Below are positions 14,401-14,918 of a stretch of DNA of 14,918 bases, piece after piece. Origin of the DNA: DATDRS01 sp035291605 (GTDB taxonomy: Bacteria > Chloroflexota > Anaerolineae > Anaerolineales > UBA6663); NCBI GenBank assembly GCA_035291605.1, contig DATDRS010000373.1:1-14918 (forward strand). Direction: 5' to 3'. The notes under the pieces are model-generated. The model searched no databases and was not told the origin of the DNA. It was given only the letters and a program-made list of their open reading frames with translations. The translations under genes were made by a program, and so were the position numbers. The number at the start of each line of letters is the position of its first letter. Position 1 is the first letter of the stretch.

Positions 14401-14918
14401 GGCCAGCTCGGCGCCTCGGTCACAGTGGGGGATGGCCCGGCCGCAGTCATTTTCGATGGAACGCAGTTGTGGGTCGCCAACCGGAGGGCCAACACCGTTC
14501 AAGCCATAGACCCGCAAACGGGGCAGGCCGGGCCGCCGATGGCGGTCGGTCAGGCGCCGGGGGCGCTCGCCTTTGACCGGCGGCGGGTGTGGGTGGTGCT
14601 CTTCGACGAAGAGGCCGTGCAAGCCATTGACCTGAGAACCGGGCAGGTTGGCCCGAAGGTCGGAGTGGGCCGGGATCCCAGGGCTATCACCTTTGACGGA
14701 CGGCTGTTGTGGGTGGCCAACAGAAATGATGACAGCGTGCAAAGCATTGACCCGGCCACTGGGCAAGCGAGCGATCCGATCCGCGTCGGCAACGACCCCA
14801 CCGGGCTGGCCTTCGACGGCGCGTGCGTGTGGGTGGCGAACCGGAATAGCAACAGCCTGTCGGCGATTGACCCGGCGACGCGCACGATCGTCAAGCGGCT
14901 CAAGGTAGGCATTGGCCC
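11443..14918 (+). CDS. Membrane-anchored nSTAND NTPase with coiled coil and YVTN-like beta-propeller (3' end missing)
   Basis: The frame is open from ATG 11443 to the window end: 1158 codons with no stop. The short N-terminus contains SGDVVGRDKIVNN (16-28), a motif I associate with N-termini of bacterial STAND proteins. The NTPase (about 80-480) starts SPYKGLLAYRLSDAEIFFGR, a typical nSTAND1 opening. Walker A is SESGAGKS (119-126), with Ser in place of the first Gly. Walker B is LYIILDQAEELF (194-205), and a sensor-type Arg is at 238 (SMRTEFFG). HDYLLDKV closes the helical part. RRRR (519-522) precedes a transmembrane helix (about 524-546); an Ala/Glu/Gln-rich coiled coil (about 550-626) and 13 repeats of about 40 residues follow from 639. 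By the positive-inside rule the NTPase faces the cytoplasm and the propeller the outside. STAND proteins are ATP-dependent signalling switches; a defence or stress-sensing role is inference. No dedicated effector gene is visible. Confidence 0.88.
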   Translation, partial: MSEVNLSVQSGNLTISGDVVGRDKIVNNIQNIIQRALTFAEESAQDRTLETQVLAQGLSAFVSRLQAVASETSDAEGGSPYKGLLAYRLSDAEIFFGRSQAIAGVFSRLQRGALTILHSESGAGKSSLVQAGISPRLIGAGHLPVYIRPYDDNPAIILKRAFLSDLSQTPLLATAPLRDFLRQVCQVVGQQTTLYIILDQAEELFTQLEEPARAEFVGELAECLSDDSLNVRWLFSMRTEFFGNLANFRPQIQDPFDNDYRLNRLTRAEAQEVIAEPVRRRNITYEAGLAEAMLDDLSQGQKQEVAPPEIQLVCSALYEDLKPGQTAITRDRYNALGGAVGILRSHLEQVLSRNLPPNHRPIAQRALESLITADGHRVIRARDELAAEVSAGFPRPIPPETLEAVLDQLTTSHLVRTQEQAQMTAAPTYELAPGVTREMATGLAYELAHDYLLDKVKLDPATQARKAAQELLAQEVRAFERHGTLLSDDKLAILAPRRDELALSEPAKLLLQKSDAAFRRRRGLLAGGIGLVIILLVVGVVSISSAVGAQASLRDARNREATSVAMASTAAAQVLTANTLAAQAESSARQAEEQQAASEAAAAEAARQKAEAQAAAQAAKDVIHRLFEREGLVGLGNLPRALAYDGQRIWVILRDDNTVQPVDPETGEAGLPILVGTEPSALAVGADKVWVANRRDNTVQDVDPETGEAGEPIPVGQRPVALAFDGQGRLWVAHEDDNTIQVIDPATREVGKPIPVETEPAAFAFDGVQLWVINRGGRSLQSIEPVTGEIGLPIPLGDEPRAIVYDGSQLWITLSDSSSVRTFNPTTNALGIPIPVGHDPLALAFDGDYVWVANRLDNTVQAIDRNGGVSAPYRVGNGPSSLVVVGEWLWTTNRDDNSVQRVDLTAGDLSALITVGQAPSAMAFDGQRLWIVNTAEDTVQAYEVNSARLLPPIKVGSSPRAIAFDGQRLWIAHFGADTVQALDPQTGQLGASVTVGDGPAAVIFDGTQLWVANRRANTVQAIDPQTGQAGPPMAVGQAPGALAFDRRRVWVVLFDEEAVQAIDLRTGQVGPKVGVGRDPRAITFDGRLLWVANRNDDSVQSIDPATGQASDPIRVGNDPTGLAFDGACVWVANRNSNSLSAIDPATRTIVKRLKVGIG
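13357..14918 (+). repeat. Thirteen in-frame tandem repeats of about 120 bp (propeller blades)
   Basis: Each unit starts with the Pro of P-x-A-L-A-F-D-G and continues as LWVANRxDNTVQAIDPxTGQ...PIxVG. Unit starts are 13357, 13477, 13597, 13720, 13840, 13960, 14077, 14197, 14317, 14437, 14557, 14677 and 14797. The period is 120 bp except one of 123 (unit 3) and one of 117 (unit 6). Units 1 and 2 share 20 identical bases at 13429-13448 and 13549-13568, suggesting recent duplication. An 18-base run, GTGTGGGTGGCGAACCGG, recurs at 13990 and 14827. The array continues to the window edge, so the total is unknown. Confidence 0.9.

Noticed and set aside
13345..14766. A 473-residue minus-strand reading frame with repeats such as HAVIISVGHPQ
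   Set aside because: It is the mirror image of the propeller repeats. The plus frame has a strong ribosome site, recognisable NTPase motifs and continuity for 1158 codons.
13357..14918. Regular 120-bp repeats as a CRISPR-like or satellite array
   Set aside because: The repeats are in frame, vary at the protein level as propeller blades, and have no identical short repeat with unique spacers.

Overview
The window is GC-rich bacterial chromosome, densely packed with genes. Its content suggests a Chloroflexota bacterium, perhaps Anaerolineae-like: a DUF2652/SRPBCC protein, a Mut7-C RNase-fold protein, a tandem pair of FMN-domain glutamate synthase-type proteins, a free-standing trehalose synthase, a large nSTAND NTPase with a beta-propeller, and short dispersed palindromic repeats. 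That assignment is an inference from gene style. No rRNA, tRNA, CRISPR array, transposase or phage gene was seen.

Layout. (1) Bases 1-909 (+) hold the 3' part of a DUF2652-type cyclase-like protein with a C-terminal SRPBCC domain. A 281-bp convergent gap follows. (2) Bases 1191-5768 (-) look like a four-gene operon, read right to left: GH13 alpha-glucosidase, aldo/keto reductase, and two different D-2-hydroxyacid dehydrogenases. A perfect 16-bp inverted repeat abuts the glucosidase stop codon. (3) A 244-bp divergent intergenic region separates this from treS (6013-7647, +), so two GH13 enzymes acting on small alpha-glucosides share one upstream region. (4) Next on + come a Mut7-C RNase/ubiquitin-like protein (7735-8478) and two glutamate synthase-like FMN proteins (8563-9975 and 10066-11367). 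(5) From 11443 to the window end, one uninterrupted reading frame encodes a very large membrane-anchored nSTAND NTPase. It runs off the window with no stop codon.

How the parts may work together. The glucosidase and TreS would interconvert and hydrolyse maltose, isomaltose or trehalose-type sugars; the reductase and dehydrogenases in the same operon probably reduce or oxidise small carbonyl or hydroxy acids. The two glutamate synthase-like proteins look like complementary halves of one redox complex. One carries an N-terminal CxxCxxC cluster motif and a degenerate barrel. The other carries the intact FMN/2-oxoglutarate barrel signatures and a second Cys cluster. Neither has a glutaminase domain.

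The most distinctive object is the last gene: a short GDVVGRDKI-type N-terminus, an nSTAND1-like NTPase with a variant P-loop, an RRRR-preceded transmembrane helix, an Ala/Glu/Gln coiled coil, and at least 13 propeller repeats with a 120-bp period. The predicted topology (NTPase inside, propeller outside) suggests a transmembrane STAND receptor rather than a purely cytoplasmic sensor.
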